Shown here one piece after another: positions 33,424 to 41,868 of a stretch of 64,000 bases of DNA. The notes below the pieces were generated by a model. The model saw nothing but the letters and a program-made list of their open reading frames with translations. It was not told where the DNA came from and searched no databases. This DNA is from Vibrio owensii CAIM 1854 = LMG 25443 (lineage in GTDB: Bacteria; Pseudomonadota; Gammaproteobacteria; Enterobacterales; Vibrionaceae). The position numbers and the translations under genes are program-made. The stretch is taken from NCBI RefSeq assembly GCF_000817815.1, contig NZ_JPRD01000007.1:1-64000 (forward strand). Reading direction: 5' to 3'. Numbering within the stretch: the first letter of the stretch is position 1; the number at the start of each line of letters is the position of its first letter.

Positions 33424-34764
33424 CTACAACCTAAGCTTGGGAGCCAGCGGCTTTCTTGAAGGTTGAGCCTGTAAGAATGGCAATAACAACAAGCCAATAA
33501 CGGCTGCGCATACCGAGATGGTGATAAAGAATCCAGTCCAGCTGTATTCTTCAAGAATCAATGCCAATGGATAGCCAGAAAGAGCAGCCCCCATATAAGC
33601 AAACAAACCAACAAAGCCCGTTGCAGCACCAGCGGAGTCTTTGTGTGAACATTCCGCTGCTGCCATACCGATCAACATTTGTGGGCCAAACACAAAGAAG
33701 CCAATAGAAAACAGTCCCGCAGCTTGGAACGCGAAGTTGGTTAATGGCATCAACCACAGTGCAGCAACAGATAGGAATATACCTGCGGCAAACAATAGGT
33801 TCATCGGGCCTCGGTTACCACCGAACAGTTTATCCGAGCCCCAACCAGCCACCAGAGAACCAACAAAGCCACCGATTTCAAACATCGACAATGCTGCGTT
33901 GGCATTGATTAGGCTGTAGTGGTGTTGTTCTGTCAGGTACAAGTTACCCCAGTCATTGATGGCGGTGCGCACGATGTAAACCAATACGTAACTGAACGCG
34001 AGCAACCAAATGTACTTGTTGTTGAACACGTATTGTTTGAGGATTTCTTTATAACTCAGACCTTGTCCGTGATTTTCTTGCGCCAGCTCTAATTTGTCAT
34101 CACGCCATTGACCAACCGTTGGCAGTCCTTGAGTGGTCGGTTTATCACGCAAACGCCAACAAACAATGACACCAAGAATCACACCGATTACGCCCGGTAC
34201 AATAAAGCCTTCTCGCCAGCTGTAATGGAATGTGAGAAACCCAACGAGTAGGGGAATCAAAGCGCCGCCCACGTTATGAGCCGTGTTCCAAATTGCCCAC
34301 AAAAAGCCACGTTCTGAGCGCGAATACCAAGTGGTAAGTAACTTTGAGCACGAAGGCCAGCCCCAACCTTGGAACCAAGCGTTCATCACCCAAAGAGCAG
34401 CGAGTGCAACCAAAGAACTAGAGAAGCCAAACGCGATATTGATAAGGCCCGTCGCGATTAAACCGACACCCATGAAAAAGCGAGGGTTAGAACGGTCAGA
34501 AATGGTGCCCGAGATAAACTTCGATAAACCATAGGTGATGTAGAAAAGCGTACCTATCATACCGATATCGGCTTTATCTAAACCTAAATCAGCAATCATC
34601 GCGGGTGCAGCGTAGTTGAATGTTTTACGAGTGAAGTAAAAGCCCGCATAACCAAGATACATACCCAGCATGATGTGCAGACGCCAATAGCGGTAGCGTT
34701 CGTCCACTTGGTCTTTGCTAAGGGGAGCTTGGTTATAGCTCGGAGACTGAAATAATCCAAACAT
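33424..34764 (-). CDS. uhpC: Hexose-phosphate sensor/receptor, MFS (UhpC)
   Basis: A 446-residue protein of the organophosphate:phosphate antiporter family. It has YWRLHIMLGMYLGYAGFYFTRKTFNYAAPAM near the start, SDRSNPRFFMGVGLI between helices 2 and 3, and AWFQGWGWPSCSKLLTTWYSRSERG, typical of UhpC. UhpC binds external glucose 6-phosphate and activates the kinase UhpB. It follows uhpB by 5 nt on the minus strand. Distinguishing UhpC from a transporter rests on gene order and on the second OPA protein at 37014-38411. Confidence 0.9.
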   Translation of the reverse strand: MFGLFQSPSYNQAPLSKDQVDERYRYWRLHIMLGMYLGYAGFYFTRKTFNYAAPAMIADLGLDKADIGMIGTLFYITYGLSKFISGTISDRSNPRFFMGVGLIATGLINIAFGFSSSLVALAALWVMNAWFQGWGWPSCSKLLTTWYSRSERGFLWAIWNTAHNVGGALIPLLVGFLTFHYSWREGFIVPGVIGVILGVIVCWRLRDKPTTQGLPTVGQWRDDKLELAQENHGQGLSYKEILKQYVFNNKYIWLLAFSYVLVYIVRTAINDWGNLYLTEQHHYSLINANAALSMFEIGGFVGSLVAGWGSDKLFGGNRGPMNLLFAAGIFLSVAALWLMPLTNFAFQAAGLFSIGFFVFGPQMLIGMAAAECSHKDSAGAATGFVGLFAYMGAALSGYPLALILEEYSWTGFFITISVCAAVIGLLLLPFLQAQPSRKPLAPKLRL

Positions 34765-34769
34765 GCTCG

Positions 34770-36269
34770 TTACACCTTAGGTAATGTGATGGCGATTTGC
34801 GTGCCATCCACATGATCGTTCAGAGAGTAGATATACATTTTGCCGCCAAGTGCTTGCACGCGTTCTTGCATGCCGCGAACGCCCATGCCTTTCATGCAGT
34901 CTTCGGTTTTGCAACCAATGCCGTTGTCTGCGATGTTCAACGAAATGTTCTCGTCAATAGACAGCTCGATAACGATTGACGTCGCACACGCATATTTGGC
35001 TGCGTTGTTTAACGCTTCTTGACACAAACGGAATAGGGTGACTTTTAGCGTGTCGCCTAAAGACTCATAGTCACCTTGCCAATCAAGCACAACGCGAGTG
35101 CCATGATTGTCGAACTCCATTTCACGGGTTAACTGGTGAACGGAGTCTTTTAAATCCAGATCGTCGAGCATTTTCGGGCGCAGTTTGCTCAGCAGATGCT
35201 TGGTTGTGTCATAAACATTAAGTGATAGGTTCTCTATCATGTCGGCACAGCGTGTGTTCATTTCTGCGTTATCAACACGCTTAATGATGCTCGCTTGTGT
35301 ACGGATCGCTGTGATGTTCTGACCAATTTCATCGTGCAGTTCTCTCGCCACGTCACGACGCACCGACTCTTCCGCTTGAATGAGTTGTCGGGACAAGGTT
35401 TGGTTTCTCGACAATTCGCCACGCAGCTTTTGGTTAAGATCTTTTTGTTTCTGCACCGCTAAACCGAGCATAATTCCAGTTAAGGTTTGTGCCGAAAGGG
35501 ACAGCAGTAGGTCAGTGATTTCCAGATTCGAAACACCACTTCGCGCAGCGATCAAGGCAATACTGTTTAACATGGTCGCAAGAAGAGCGCCTTGCCAACC
35601 ATAGCGTAGCGCCAGCACAATGATTGGGATTGCCATACAGAAAGGCGCGAAGCGTTTTAACTCATCTGGCAAACTGGTTTGAACTAAAATGCTGGCAATC
35701 AATAGCACGCTATAAAGCAGAATATGACGAACTTTGAACTGAACTTCGTTGGCTAACAAATTCGAGGTCAGCGGTGACCAAGGGCTTTGGAAGAGGTAGT
35801 TCCAGAGTAGGTAACACATTGGCAGCACCAACAAACCGCCCGCAATGCTCGCTAACCACGCCATGTAGACAGATTGAACGTGATAACCAACCGCAAGTAC
35901 GTTAATGCAAGACGTCACGAGCAACACGACCGCCATCACCGCTAAGTGCTGGTTCTGATCGCCTTTGTAATAACGTTTAGCAAGGTAAACAACCGGAATG
36001 CTCAATACGCTGGCCACCAACACCATCAACCATTGTGGTTGTTCAAGAAGTAGAGCAAGAGCAACGGTCAATCCCCATTCAGCGAGATAAATCGTTGCCC
36101 AATACTTTGTACGCGTGTGCAGTGTTAACCCCAAACGCAACGCGAAGGGGAATAACAAGATCGCAAGCTCTGCATCGTTCACAAAGTAATAGGCGATAAC
36201 CCACAGACAGAACCACGAGCATCCTGTCATGAATAAACCGCAAATGGAGGTGATGGTGTAGCTACGCAT
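34770..36269 (-). CDS. uhpB: Hexose-phosphate sensor histidine kinase (UhpB)
   Basis: A 499-residue membrane kinase. The N-terminal 270 residues have about eight transmembrane helices in a MASE1-like domain. The HisKA_3 dimerisation domain has ARELHDEIGQN, with the phospho-accepting His near residue 311. The ATPase region has the N-box LCQEALNNAAKYA and the G-box NIADNGIGC with GMGVRGMQERVQALGG. It passes phosphate to UhpA. Its ATG shares one base with the uhpA stop (TAATG), which indicates translational coupling. Confidence 0.95.
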   Translation of the reverse strand: MRSYTITSICGLFMTGCSWFCLWVIAYYFVNDAELAILLFPFALRLGLTLHTRTKYWATIYLAEWGLTVALALLLEQPQWLMVLVASVLSIPVVYLAKRYYKGDQNQHLAVMAVVLLVTSCINVLAVGYHVQSVYMAWLASIAGGLLVLPMCYLLWNYLFQSPWSPLTSNLLANEVQFKVRHILLYSVLLIASILVQTSLPDELKRFAPFCMAIPIIVLALRYGWQGALLATMLNSIALIAARSGVSNLEITDLLLSLSAQTLTGIMLGLAVQKQKDLNQKLRGELSRNQTLSRQLIQAEESVRRDVARELHDEIGQNITAIRTQASIIKRVDNAEMNTRCADMIENLSLNVYDTTKHLLSKLRPKMLDDLDLKDSVHQLTREMEFDNHGTRVVLDWQGDYESLGDTLKVTLFRLCQEALNNAAKYACATSIVIELSIDENISLNIADNGIGCKTEDCMKGMGVRGMQERVQALGGKMYIYSLNDHVDGTQIAITLPKV

Positions 36270-36877
36270 TAAAACGACTCTTGCGAGAACAGTTTGACGA
36301 GCTCAACATTGTTCTTCACGCCAAGCTTATCCATGGCGTTTGCACGGTGAACGTGTACGGTTTTATGGCTTAAGCCAAGCTCAGTGGCGATAGACTTCAC
36401 GTCTAAACCACGAGCCAGCAATTGGCACACTTCGTTTTCTCGGCGAGTCAATTGAGTCAGCGTTGCCGCTTTGTCACTTGGTGTGGCGAGCTTCAACGCA
36501 ATATCGGGCGTTAGGTAACAACCGCCTGAAGCACTGGTTCTGACTGCTTGAATCAACTCGTCAGGACTGCAACGTTTACTTAGGTAACCTTTTGCACCGA
36601 GTTTTAGTGACTTTTCAACCATTGCGGGAGAGTCATGCACGCTAAGCATGACACAAGCAATGCCTGAAGGGATTTCGGAGAGTAGGGTAAGCCCACTTTC
36701 GTCTGCCATCGAGATATCTAGGATAACCACATCTGGCTTGCACGCAGGTAATCCCACTCGAGCTTCTGCTACCGAGCTAAATTCACCTACAACATTCATG
36801 TCTGTTTCGAGGCTCAGCAATTGAGCAAATCCAGAACGAACAATGACATGGTCATCAACAAGCGCTACGTTAATCAT
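36269..36877 (-). CDS. uhpA: Response regulator UhpA (LuxR/NarL type)
   Basis: A 202-residue regulator. The receiver domain has acidic D8/D9, the phosphorylation site Asp54 in [13 protein letters not shown], and the Lys in KGYLSKRC. The C-terminal LuxR-type HTH reads [22 protein letters not shown] with [20 protein letters not shown] 36877 gives the canonical start [10 protein letters not shown]; an ATG four codons upstream is possible. It activates uhpT, whose promoter at 38466-38577 contains a palindrome well placed for it. About 104 nt of leader separates it from the hairpin after uhpT and may hold its own promoter. Confidence 0.95.
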   Translation of the reverse strand: MINVALVDDHVIVRSGFAQLLSLETDMNVVGEFSSVAEARVGLPACKPDVVILDISMADESGLTLLSEIPSGIACVMLSVHDSPAMVEKSLKLGAKGYLSKRCSPDELIQAVRTSASGGCYLTPDIALKLATPSDKAATLTQLTRRENEVCQLLARGLDVKSIATELGLSHKTVHVHRANAMDKLGVKNNVELVKLFSQESF

Positions 36878-36980
36878 CTTAAATACCAAACTTCAGCAAT
36901 ACACAAACGAAAATGAGCTCTCAAAGAGCTCAATAAAAACCTACTATGATACTAAATTGACCAAGTTTATTTAATGATCT

Positions 36981-37007
36981 AGCGCGCTTTGACTGGCAAA
37001 GCGCGCT
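36981..37007 (-). other. Strong hairpin between uhpT and uhpA
   Basis: AGCGCGCTTTG (36981-36991) pairs with CAAAGCGCGCT (36997-37007), an 11-bp perfect stem with a 5-nt loop starting 7 nt past the uhpT stop. The T run is poor, so it may be a 3' stabiliser or partial terminator that keeps uhpABC below uhpT. Confidence 0.7.
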
Positions 37008-37013
37008 GTTTGA

Positions 37014-38411
37014 TTAAGCTTGGTTTTCTGCGAGTTCAAGCTTCTTCTTGTTTTGACGAATCTTTTTCTCTTCTGCGATAGCAACGAAAGCAAGCAAAAT
37101 AATACAAATCATTGCTGAGGTATCTAGGGCAGCGAACGTACCTTTCCAACCCGTAAGACCAAAGATTGGTGTACCGTCTGCAATCATACCTAGACCCAGT
37201 TTCGCGAAGCTGTCACCAATTAGGTAAGCGAATGTGCCTTTTACGCCGTCTGCCACACTGATTGCTTTCTTAGGAACAAAGCCAACCGCGGCAACACCGA
37301 TAAGCAGTTGAGGACCAAATACTAGGAAGCCAAGAACAAATAGCGACGCTAGGTACATGAACTCACTGGTTGCGTGTTGGTAGAACTCAAGTGATACGAT
37401 GATCAAACCCAAAGAAACACAAGCCACTAGCGCACGGCGACCATTTGCAAGGTCAGATAGGTAACCCCACATCAAAGTACCCACAAGCGCACCCACTTCG
37501 AATAGGGTAAAGCCAGAGATTGCTGCTTCTTTTGATAGACCAAGTTCTTGGTATGCGTAAACCGTTGACCATTGGTCGATACCGATACGCACGATGTAAA
37601 GGAAGATGTTTGCGAAGCAAAGTAGCCAGATCACTTTGTTTTTCAGAACGTACTCAACAAAGATCTCTTTCTTAGTCATTTGATTGCCTTCAGCCGCTTC
37701 GTCTTCTTCGCTGACTGCTTCATCAAATAGCTCTTCTACTTTACCTAGACCGTAGGCTTCAGGAGAGTCGTTACCATAGCGCATACCGATGAAACCAACG
37801 ATGATTGCAATGATAGAAGGGAACACGAACATGCCGATTACGTGACCGTCGAACAAGTAGTTAGCACCAAACAGAGCCACACCAGCAGCACCCGCGCCAC
37901 CTACGTTGTGAGACATGTTCCAAAGACCTAGGTAAGAACCACGCTTGTTACGCGGTGTCCACTTAGTGATGGTCGAGTAACTAGAAGGACCACCAGTACT
38001 TTGGAAGAAACCACTTAGTGCGTAGAACGCCACCATCAAGAACAAGCTCGCGCTGCCGCCGCCCATGCTGAAACTGAAACCAAGCATTGCCAGACCAGAA
38101 AGGATAAGCATGAAAGGAAGGAACTGCTTGGTGTTTTTACCATCGGCGTAGTAGGAAACTACGGTCTTACCGATGCCGTAAGTAATCGAGAAACCCAGAC
38201 CAATCAAGCCTAGATCGGTCATCGACAAACCGTAAGTTGAAATCATGTCGTTTTGCGCGACGTTGAAGTTTTTACGGATCAGGTACATGGTCAAATAGCC
38301 AATAAAAACCACTAGGTAAGATTGGATAAATGGTTTGAACCACATTTTTCTACGTACTTCGACAGGAAGATCGAGGGTAGGCTTCCGGACTTGTTCAAGG
38401 AATTTTAACAT
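37014..38411 (-). CDS. uhpT: Hexose-phosphate:phosphate antiporter
   Basis: A 465-residue, 12-helix OPA-family transporter bringing in glucose 6-phosphate and related sugars in exchange for phosphate. It has [52 protein letters not shown] and a long acidic central loop ([15 protein letters not shown]), as in UhpT. The start is taken as ATG 38411, preceded by GAGAG, rather than an in-frame ATG 30 nt upstream. It is the first gene of the uhp cluster here, whereas in E. coli it is last and separately transcribed. The same protein class is also used for fosfomycin uptake. Confidence 0.93.
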   Translation of the reverse strand: MLKFLEQVRKPTLDLPVEVRRKMWFKPFIQSYLVVFIGYLTMYLIRKNFNVAQNDMISTYGLSMTDLGLIGLGFSITYGIGKTVVSYYADGKNTKQFLPFMLILSGLAMLGFSFSMGGGSASLFLMVAFYALSGFFQSTGGPSSYSTITKWTPRNKRGSYLGLWNMSHNVGGAGAAGVALFGANYLFDGHVIGMFVFPSIIAIIVGFIGMRYGNDSPEAYGLGKVEELFDEAVSEEDEAAEGNQMTKKEIFVEYVLKNKVIWLLCFANIFLYIVRIGIDQWSTVYAYQELGLSKEAAISGFTLFEVGALVGTLMWGYLSDLANGRRALVACVSLGLIIVSLEFYQHATSEFMYLASLFVLGFLVFGPQLLIGVAAVGFVPKKAISVADGVKGTFAYLIGDSFAKLGLGMIADGTPIFGLTGWKGTFAALDTSAMICIILLAFVAIAEEKKIRQNKKKLELAENQA

Positions 38412-38465
38412 CGTGAACTCTCTTGTATTAGTGTGATGCACTTGCGTGCTCGCTTTCTTTTAGCT

Positions 38466-38577
38466 GTCGGGGATTGTAGAGAGTCCTCTTTTGAACCACA
38501 TGAGAGGAGGGCTTAGATCGACTAGGAAAAATTCCTAGAAAACGATTGCTGATTATGAAAGCGTGAAAATCATCACA
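38466..38577 (-). promoter_or_regulatory. uhpT promoter: -10, UhpA-type palindrome, CRP site
   Basis: On the minus strand a TACAAT -10 lies at plus 38473-38478, which places +1 near 38466. A perfect palindrome CTAGGAA-N3-TTCCTAG (38522-38538) is then centred at -64. CGTGA-AAATCA-TCACA (38562-38577), a near-consensus CRP site, is centred at -103.5. E. coli uhpT is recalled to have CRP at -103.5 and high-affinity UhpA binding near -80 to -50, so the geometry is the same. Confidence 0.72.
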
Positions 38578-38713
38578 TTCTGTGCGGGATAGCCTTAATT
38601 CGAGCGATAAGCATCCAGTTACCTAGTTAGTTTCTTCCTTGGCGTAAAATGGTAAGGATTAAAAACTGCACAAAATAAAATCACCGTCTGATTTCTTCTC
38701 AAGGTAATAAGCC

Positions 38714-39055
38714 ATGATACGAAAGGTGATTATATTAACGATGCTAATCTCTGGCAGTGCATCGGCAAATTTACATATTTGGAAAGAGAGAGAGTTCACC
38801 GCATATACCGATATGACGGAAGTTCAATTTCTTTTAAAGAATAAGTACAACAAAAAAGCGGATTATTATCTCAGAATCGATGATAAGACGTTCAACAGTA
38901 AAATAACACTCGATCCTCAACAAGAAGTGTCATTAAACGTTCGAGTCAAAACACCTGCGGGCCAAATAAGCAAAAAGAAAATTTGTACTCGAATGGTGAA
39001 TAACACACCAAATAGCTACGAAGTGTGTTCTAACATCCGGTTAAAAAGGTATTAA
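38714..39055 (+). CDS. Small exported protein of unknown function (gene 1 of 4)
   Basis: A 113-residue protein with a clear signal peptide (residues 1-18, SGSASA). The mature part is short, basic and beta-rich by pattern (FLLKNKYNKKADYYLRI, ITLDPQQEVSLNVRVKTP), with two cysteines near 94 and 107 that could form a disulfide. It resembles half of an immunoglobulin-like chaperone or accessory domain, but I cannot assign a family. AAGGTAATAAGCC precedes the ATG. It is separated by 3 nt from the next gene, so it opens an operon of exported proteins. Confidence 0.72.
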   Translation: MIRKVIILTMLISGSASANLHIWKEREFTAYTDMTEVQFLLKNKYNKKADYYLRIDDKTFNSKITLDPQQEVSLNVRVKTPAGQISKKKICTRMVNNTPNSYEVCSNIRLKRY

Positions 39056-39058
39056 AGC

Positions 39059-39517
39059 ATGATCACGATTGCTAGCAAGCGTGTTCTGTATTGTGGCTTG
39101 CCTTTGTTAATGCTGAGTTTTGGTGTTATCGCAAATCCTATTCCCAGTGTTTCAAACCCATCGGGTACAGACAGAATCAGAACGTCTGAAGGTGCAACCT
39201 GTGAGCAAGCCGTGTCAACTGGTAAAACCTTTCAGGTCGGTACGTATGGTGCAACGGGTCAAGAAGACAGTGATAACTACTACAACAACTATTACCAGCA
39301 AAACCAAGATGAGGCGGGCGTATACGCGTCACTGACTTTTCAATTCGGTGGTGAGGAACGAGTCGATTGTACTCGTCTTTATGAATTCGAATTGCGAGAG
39401 AGAAAACGGCAGGAAGAACTCGCTCAGGCAGAGCACGAGCTGAAGCTTCTGCAAATTCAAGCAGAAACACAAAGGCTCAAGAGAATGAAGCAAACTCAAA
39501 CCACTTTTTCGGAGTAA
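39059..39517 (+). CDS. Exported protein with C-terminal coiled coil (gene 2 of 4)
   Basis: A 152-residue protein. A signal peptide spans about 1-25 (ending VIANP). The middle is Tyr, Asn and Gln rich (DNYYNNYYQQNQDEAG), followed by VYASLTFQFGGEERVDCTRLYEFELR. Residues about 107-147 form a charged helix with heptad spacing (QEELAQAEHELKLLQIQAE), a likely coiled coil. Two cysteines (near 48 and 101) may pair. I do not recognise the family. The coiled coil suggests oligomer formation. It starts 3 nt after gene 1 and ends 2 nt before gene 3. Confidence 0.72.
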   Translation: MITIASKRVLYCGLPLLMLSFGVIANPIPSVSNPSGTDRIRTSEGATCEQAVSTGKTFQVGTYGATGQEDSDNYYNNYYQQNQDEAGVYASLTFQFGGEERVDCTRLYEFELRERKRQEELAQAEHELKLLQIQAETQRLKRMKQTQTTFSE

Positions 39518-39519
39518 AC

Positions 39520-40026
39520 ATGAAACTCAAGAAACGACCGGTCCGCATTGCATTGTTAGCAACACTCATTGCAGCGACAGGTGTACAGGCTCAAGCGCTT
39601 AAAGATAAGGACGAAGCCACAAGTGACGACGTCACGTTTAGTGCAACTATTCAAGAACAATGCGGCATTGATGTCACCATCGCGAACGCTGATCTTGCTT
39701 TTGGTGAGCAATACAACGATTCCAAAGCACAAGTTAAGTTGATTAATAACGAAGACGACGGAAAAATTGAACTCAGCCTTGAGCCATTAAAAGAGCATGA
39801 ACTCGGTAACCACATTGATAAAGAAGATGTGTGGTTCAAATCAGGCGGTGTCCATGAAGCAAATATGAATGCTAAAGATTGGGAGGAAGGTATTGAATAT
39901 TCCCGTTCTGACATCCGAAATAATAATCTTGTTGACTTGTCCGCTCGAATTAATGTCGATGAAAGCAACTTGGATGCTGACCAATATACATTAGTCACTA
40001 ATTGGGTCATCGAATGTGATGATTAA
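39520..40026 (+). CDS. Exported pilin-like beta protein (gene 3 of 4)
   Basis: A 168-residue protein with a signal peptide (about 1-26, VQAQA). The mature part starts TFSATIQEQCGIDVTI and ends TLVTNWVIECDD, with one cysteine in the first strand and one at the very end, as if first and last strands are disulfide-linked. It is acidic and beta-rich, in the manner of a chaperone-usher pilin or spore-coat-U domain, but no usher or classic chaperone is encoded nearby. The next gene encodes a diverged copy. GGAGTAAAC precedes the ATG. Confidence 0.72.
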   Translation: MKLKKRPVRIALLATLIAATGVQAQALKDKDEATSDDVTFSATIQEQCGIDVTIANADLAFGEQYNDSKAQVKLINNEDDGKIELSLEPLKEHELGNHIDKEDVWFKSGGVHEANMNAKDWEEGIEYSRSDIRNNNLVDLSARINVDESNLDADQYTLVTNWVIECDD

Positions 40027-40037
40027 TAAATTAATGA

Positions 40038-40060
40038 AAGCCCTTTAATAGGGCTTATTT
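40038..40060 (+). terminator. Hairpin between exported genes 3 and 4
   Basis: AAGCCCT (40038-40044) pairs with AGGGCTT (40050-40056), followed by ATTTTCTT. It sits 12 nt after gene 3 and ends just before the gene 4 ATG, covering its ribosome-site region, so it may reduce gene 4 expression. Confidence 0.65.
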
Positions 40061-40064
40061 TCTT

Positions 40065-40529
40065 ATGAAGCAATTTCTAATTTCATTATTAGCAGTCGCG
40101 CTGCTAAGCCTGAGTTCGCTTTCTCGTGCGGCACAAGTTCATTTTCATAAACATATCGATGAATCTTGTGGTATTGAAGTGATCAAAGAGCGTGGCGAAA
40201 TTCATTTCGGTCGAAGATTTGGCAGCGATTCATTAACGCTCAAACTACTTGCGAATAACCGAGATAAACGTCTCCATTTTCGTTTGTCCTATTTCAATAT
40301 CGATATGGGCGCAGAGACTATCAGCTCAGAACGTATTCACTTTAAAGTGGAAACACCCGAACGTTTTGTCGGTAATCTTGACTACTGGCGGCAAGGCATT
40401 GAGCTAAACCTTGAGCAATTAGATTCCAGTAAAGAAGTCCGAATCAGCGCCAGAGTTGATATGAACGAGTATCAGATGCCTGCAGGTGAGTTCTCTCTCA
40501 ATATGGAATGGCACTTAGATTGCTATTAA
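40065..40529 (+). CDS. Exported paralogue of gene 3 (gene 4 of 4)
   Basis: A 154-residue protein with a signal peptide (about 1-22, SLSRAA). It lines up with gene 3 along its length: CGIEVIKERGEIHFG against CGIDVTIANADLAFG, W..GIEL against W..GIEY, and ISARVDMNEYQMPAGEFSLNMEWHLDC against LSARINVDESNLDADQYTLVTNWVIEC. Both keep the N- and C-terminal cysteines. It is more basic than gene 3. No good Shine-Dalgarno is visible; the upstream hairpin occupies that region. It probably works with gene 3 in one surface structure or complex. Confidence 0.7.
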   Translation: MKQFLISLLAVALLSLSSLSRAAQVHFHKHIDESCGIEVIKERGEIHFGRRFGSDSLTLKLLANNRDKRLHFRLSYFNIDMGAETISSERIHFKVETPERFVGNLDYWRQGIELNLEQLDSSKEVRISARVDMNEYQMPAGEFSLNMEWHLDCY

Positions 40530-40580
40530 TGACAGCTCGGAAGTTTGTGCATAAACTAGAATAATCCTTGGTATTTTAAG

Positions 40581-41591
40581 ATGATAGCTTGCATGCCCAA
40601 TACAGATATTCCTTTGGTTCACTCGGAAGAAGTAAAGCTTTTTGCCACTATGCTCAATGAGCTTGATGGAGATATTCACTCGTTACTTGAATCCGCCCGA
40701 ATGCCACAGGATATCTTGTCTAACCAATCCCTTGACGCGTTTGTTCCCGAGAGCGCGCTAAAAGCCGTCTTCCAAACGTTAGGTGAACGCGCATCACCAG
40801 AGAAGTTTGCCTTGCTTACTTGGACGCTTTGTCACGACATTTACGTACCTAGATTTGCGAATCAAATAACTCAAACTCACTCGCTAAAAGCAGCCCTAGA
40901 AGATGTATCCCAACTGCTTAAACAAATCTCCGATAATGTCAGTATTTCTGTTCAATCACGCGGCGGGAAATGGTGGCTGGTCAGAGAAAAACAGAACGCA
41001 GAAAGAGAATGGTTCCGCTACGCAGAAATGTTCTCCGCGATGTTCATGAATGAGTTGCTCAAAAAGCTTGTTGGCCCCCAATGGCGATTGGCAGAAGTCG
41101 GGATTCAAGATGTAGAAGCCGAGCCTTTCAATCTGTTGCCGGGTATGAAGAGCGCACAGTTCTTTACAGGTAGACCAGTTACTGCAATCTCAATCCCTAA
41201 TGAATGGATTAATCAGCCGATTGCTTTCACGCCATCCCAAACATCGCCAAGTACAAGTTTTCGGGGTGAGGATGATAAGTTCAGTGACGCATTAGCAAGG
41301 GCGCTGACGCCTTATCTCTCGATGGGTAAGATCTCTATCCAGTTTGCTGGCGAACTGATTGACATGAATGCTCGCACCATACAAAGGCGGCTAGCAAATG
41401 AGGATACGACGTATAGAGAAGTGATCGAAGGCTTGGTGCTTAAACAAACGTTAGACCTACTAGCTGACCGAGACCTAAGTATCACGCATATTGCGCTCAA
41501 AACAGGTTACTCCGATTCTGCTCATTTCACCCGTGCGTTTAAGCGAATGATGAACATGACACCTAAAGCGTACCGTCAGTCTTTGTCATAA
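40581..41591 (+). CDS. AraC-family regulator next to exported gene set
   Basis: A 336-residue regulator with the same two-part build as the protein at 26927-27940: a ligand domain (about 15-210) and a C-terminal AraC double HTH (ISIQFAGELIDMNARTIQRRLA, IALKTGYSDSAHFTRAFKRMMNMTPKAYRQS). It follows the four-gene exported set by 51 nt on the same strand, so it may be their regulator or be co-expressed with them. ATG 40581 and ATG 40593 are both possible starts; neither has a strong ribosome site. Confidence 0.83.
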   Translation: MIACMPNTDIPLVHSEEVKLFATMLNELDGDIHSLLESARMPQDILSNQSLDAFVPESALKAVFQTLGERASPEKFALLTWTLCHDIYVPRFANQITQTHSLKAALEDVSQLLKQISDNVSISVQSRGGKWWLVREKQNAEREWFRYAEMFSAMFMNELLKKLVGPQWRLAEVGIQDVEAEPFNLLPGMKSAQFFTGRPVTAISIPNEWINQPIAFTPSQTSPSTSFRGEDDKFSDALARALTPYLSMGKISIQFAGELIDMNARTIQRRLANEDTTYREVIEGLVLKQTLDLLADRDLSITHIALKTGYSDSAHFTRAFKRMMNMTPKAYRQSLS

Positions 41592-41603
41592 TGAGTTACA
41601 CAT

Positions 41604-41630
41604 AAAACCTCTGAATAATCGGAGGTTTTC
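41604..41630 (+). terminator. Terminator after the AraC gene
   Basis: AAAACCTC (41604-41611) pairs with GAGGTTTT (41622-41629), 13 nt past the stop. The T run is inside the stem arm and short beyond it. Confidence 0.7.
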
Positions 41631-41868
41631 GTCTCAACTCACATTTCTATAACAATATCCGCATGTTGTCGTGTAAAGGCAATTAAACCACCTTGAAAGT
41701 CGTCATTATGACTTCTATGTTTTTAACGTAAGTCGTCTGTTTTATATGTATTTTTATCTGATCAGTTGTTTTTGGTGATCACTGAAATAGACGCCCTCAT
41801 AACGCCGCTGTTTAAACAGGGAGGTTATAGGAAATGGACCCCAACTATCCAAAAACATAGGTGTAATA

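Noticed and set aside
39177..40010. Minus-strand frames of 97 and 119 codons opposite the exported gene set.
   Set aside because: They mirror the plus-strand genes, which have signal peptides, ribosome sites and paralogy to support them.
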